Shown: piece by piece, positions 62,464 to 64,000 of the stretch
How the letters are laid out: the number at the start of each line of letters is the position of its first letter
Position numbering within the stretch: the stretch's first letter is position 1
DNA from: Roseateles amylovorans
Lineage (GTDB): Bacteria; Pseudomonadota; Gammaproteobacteria; Burkholderiales; Burkholderiaceae_C
DNA: 64,000 bases
Direction of reading: 5' to 3'
Assembly: GCF_025398155.2 (NCBI RefSeq)
Contig: NZ_CP104562.2
Coordinates: forward strand, 5,518,001-5,582,000
The notes under the pieces: generated by a model
Database searches by the model: none
Told to the model about the DNA's origin: nothing
The model's input: the letters and a program-made list of their open reading frames with translations, nothing else
Made by a program: the position numbers and the translations under genes

Positions 62464-62694
62464 GCGGTCTCCTGAAGGCTTCTGGCTTCTGTTCTACGGT
62501 TCGGCGCTGTTGACGGCCGTTCACCACCGGTGGCGACAGACGACGGCGGTTTGCAACCGCTCCCCGCTGCGTTCGTGCCGCATGAGCCCCGCTCAATTCG
62601 GCCCGACCCCCACCGATGCAGGCAGCCCGCCGGGATCACCAGCAAGCCGCAAGGCGCGAAGCATAAGTCAGAAGCCGGCCCGCGCCAAGGCGAC

Positions 62695-62709
62695 TTGAGC
62701 CCGACTCAA
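62695..62709. promoter_or_regulatory. Candidate TetR-type operator
   Basis: A palindrome TTGAG-N5-CTCAA lies 22 bases before the TetR-type gene and about 230 bases before the carboxyltransferase gene. Its size and place suit autoregulation and control of the divergent operon, but binding is unproven. Confidence 0.4.
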
Positions 62710-62731
62710 TAAGCAGACAGAATGCGCCCTC

Positions 62732-63562
62732 ATGAGCGCTCCCGCCCGGCATCCCCGGCCCTCCCCCACCGCCGCGACCGCCCCGACCGACAGCGCAACC
62801 GGCGGGGTCTCCCGCACCGCCCGACCGCCCCAGTCCGCCGCCGCGCGGCCGGCGCAGCGGCGCGCCCCGGTGAGCGCCAAGTCCGAGCAACGGGTGCGCG
62901 ACATCCTGCGCGAAAGCCGCGCCGTCTTTGCCGAACGCGGCTATGAACGCACGACCACGACGGAGATCGCGCTCCGGCTCGGCATTTCGGAAGCCACGGT
63001 GTTCACCTACTTCCGCGGCAAGCGCGAACTCTGCATGCGGGTGATCGGGGACTGGTATGACGAAATCATCGACGCCATCGAATCGGGCCTGCCGCGTGAG
63101 CGACCGATCCGGGAGCAATTGGAGTTCGTCGTCCACACCCATCTGCGTCTGTTCCTGATCCAGGGCACCGGGCTGTGTGAGCTGGTGCTGTCGGAGGGGC
63201 GCAAACGCGAGGCCCCCATCACCCGCGGCGACGGCCACGGCCAGGACTTCGGCGCGGCCTTCGTCGACCTGCAGCGGCGCTACACCGCGCCGCTGATGGA
63301 CCTGCTCTCACGCGGCCAGGCCAGCGGCGAAGTGCGACAGGACATCCCGCTGCGATTGCTGCGCTCGCTGGTCTTCGGGCCGATGGAGCACATGCTGTGG
63401 GAGGTCATCATTGCGGGCCGCCAGATTCAGGTGGATCAGGCCGCGCGCGATCTGGTGGCGCTGCTGTGGCCGGCGCTGCAGGCACCGGACCAGGAGCTGC
63501 GCGCCTTGCGCGCGATGCGCCAGCGGATGGTGGCCGCACTGGAAGGGACCTCGGCGGACTGA
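62732..63562 (+). CDS. TetR-family regulator, candidate LiuQ
   Basis: A 276-residue regulator. A proline- and alanine-rich leader of about 45 residues precedes the DNA-binding domain (VRDILRESRAVFAERGYERT, then TTEIALRLGISEATVFTYF). The larger C-terminal ligand domain follows. It diverges from the leucine-degradation operon. In Burkholderiales a TetR-type protein called LiuQ is known to control such operons, so it is a good candidate; a fatty-acid regulator is the main alternative. Confidence 0.8.
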   Translation: MSAPARHPRPSPTAATAPTDSATGGVSRTARPPQSAAARPAQRRAPVSAKSEQRVRDILRESRAVFAERGYERTTTTEIALRLGISEATVFTYFRGKRELCMRVIGDWYDEIIDAIESGLPRERPIREQLEFVVHTHLRLFLIQGTGLCELVLSEGRKREAPITRGDGHGQDFGAAFVDLQRRYTAPLMDLLSRGQASGEVRQDIPLRLLRSLVFGPMEHMLWEVIIAGRQIQVDQAARDLVALLWPALQAPDQELRALRAMRQRMVAALEGTSAD

Positions 63563-63955
63563 CGTGTTGCCGATGGTTGCATGTTCGTCCGATCGGTGAT
63601 GGGTTGATCGCTTGAGGTCGCTTCCGCTGGCCCGGGACCGGTTGATGGCCCCGGATGTCGTTGGCGGCGGCCCTTGTTCGCGGGGGCGGATCACGCTGGC
63701 GGGTCGCGAAAGGTCGATGGCGAGCCACTTCCGCGTCGCTTTCTGAACGCTTGCCGATCACTTGCATCGGCCCAAGAATCCGGATGGCGGCCTTGCGGCG
63801 TGCGAACGCCGCCCTGGATGTCCGCACTGAGCCCGGCGCCATGCCGCGTCCTGCGCGCGACAGGCAGACGCGCTACCCTTGCGCCACTTTTTTTTGCCCG
63901 GCGCCGTCGCCCATTCCGGGCGGTGCGACCGCGGCAGTTCCCACGGAGGAGAGCC
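63563..63955. other. Intergenic region before the [2Fe-2S] gene
   Basis: 393 bases without a convincing gene. The right end contains an eight-base T-run (about 63887-63895) in G+C-rich surroundings and then the strong GGAGGAG ribosome-binding site of the next gene. No terminator stem or promoter was assigned. Confidence 0.45.
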
Positions 63956-64000
63956 ATGAGCATCCAACTGAACGTCAACGGCCAGACGATGGCGGTGCAA
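63956..64000 (+). CDS. 5' end of a xanthine-oxidase-family [2Fe-2S] subunit
   Basis: Only 15 codons are visible: MSIQLNVNGQTMAVQ. This matches the N-terminus of the small ferredoxin-like subunit of isoquinoline 1-oxidoreductase or aldehyde dehydrogenases of the xanthine oxidase family, which carries two [2Fe-2S] clusters. GGAGGAG lies five bases before the ATG. The gene is cut by the window end. Confidence 0.65.
   Translation, partial: MSIQLNVNGQTMAVQ

Overview
The window is very G+C-rich, gene-dense DNA with codon use and gene content typical of a betaproteobacterium of the order Burkholderiales, probably the Roseateles/Mitsuaria/Rubrivivax side of that order. This placement is inferred from the leucine-degradation (liu) genes, a PEP-CTERM protein, the DUF883/YqjE/YqjK set and a dispersed intergenic repeat. 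No rRNA, tRNA, CRISPR array, insertion sequence, prophage or replication origin was seen. Family assignments come from reading motifs by eye; no database search was run.

Layout. 0-5 kb: a truncated gene, a methyltransferase, an acetyltransferase, a chemoreceptor with a CheR-docking tail and a PEP-CTERM protein. 5.1-12.7 kb: a tightly overlapping seven-gene plus-strand operon (ketoacyl-synthase III-like, 3beta-HSD-type reductase, metallo-beta-lactamase-fold hydrolase, F390-synthetase/PaaK-like adenylating enzyme, ATP-grasp ligase, acyltransferase-like protein, Rieske oxygenase) closed by a hairpin with a T-run. It looks like an uncharacterised biosynthetic pathway and is the best candidate here for something new. 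13-25.5 kb: a GyrI-like protein, a degenerate DUF1801 gene, truD, a protein with toxin-type N-terminal repeats plus a small partner, cobalamin-dependent ribonucleotide reductase (nrdJ), a GGDEF remnant, a lower-G+C Sir2/GNAT-like/small-protein group, a DUF1134 protein and a PilZ protein.

25.5-33.2 kb: an alpha/beta hydrolase, a three-gene LytS/LytTR-type module (active kinase, kinase homologue lacking the phospho-acceptor His, response regulator), a molybdopterin oxidoreductase and an sce7725-like protein. 33.6-40.6 kb: a complete RND efflux operon (fusion protein, pump, outer-membrane channel) diverging from its TetR/AcrR-type repressor, with an AcrR-like palindrome between them and a terminator after the channel gene. 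40.6-50.3 kb: a YgiQ radical SAM protein, a DUF883/YqjE/YqjK set split by a receiver-DUF3369-GGDEF-EAL protein, a gingipain/caspase-like peptidase with a small overlapping partner gene, and a VOC protein.

50.3-62.5 kb: a minus-strand leucine/isovalerate degradation cluster (carboxyltransferase, GNAT, secreted hydrolase, methylglutaconyl-CoA hydratase, biotin carboxylase subunit, HMG-CoA lyase) with the biotin operon bioA-bioF-bioD-bioB embedded in it. Biotin is the cofactor of the methylcrotonyl-CoA carboxylase made by the same cluster. A divergent TetR gene with a nearby palindrome is a candidate LiuQ-type regulator. The window ends in the first codons of a [2Fe-2S] subunit of a xanthine-oxidase-family enzyme.
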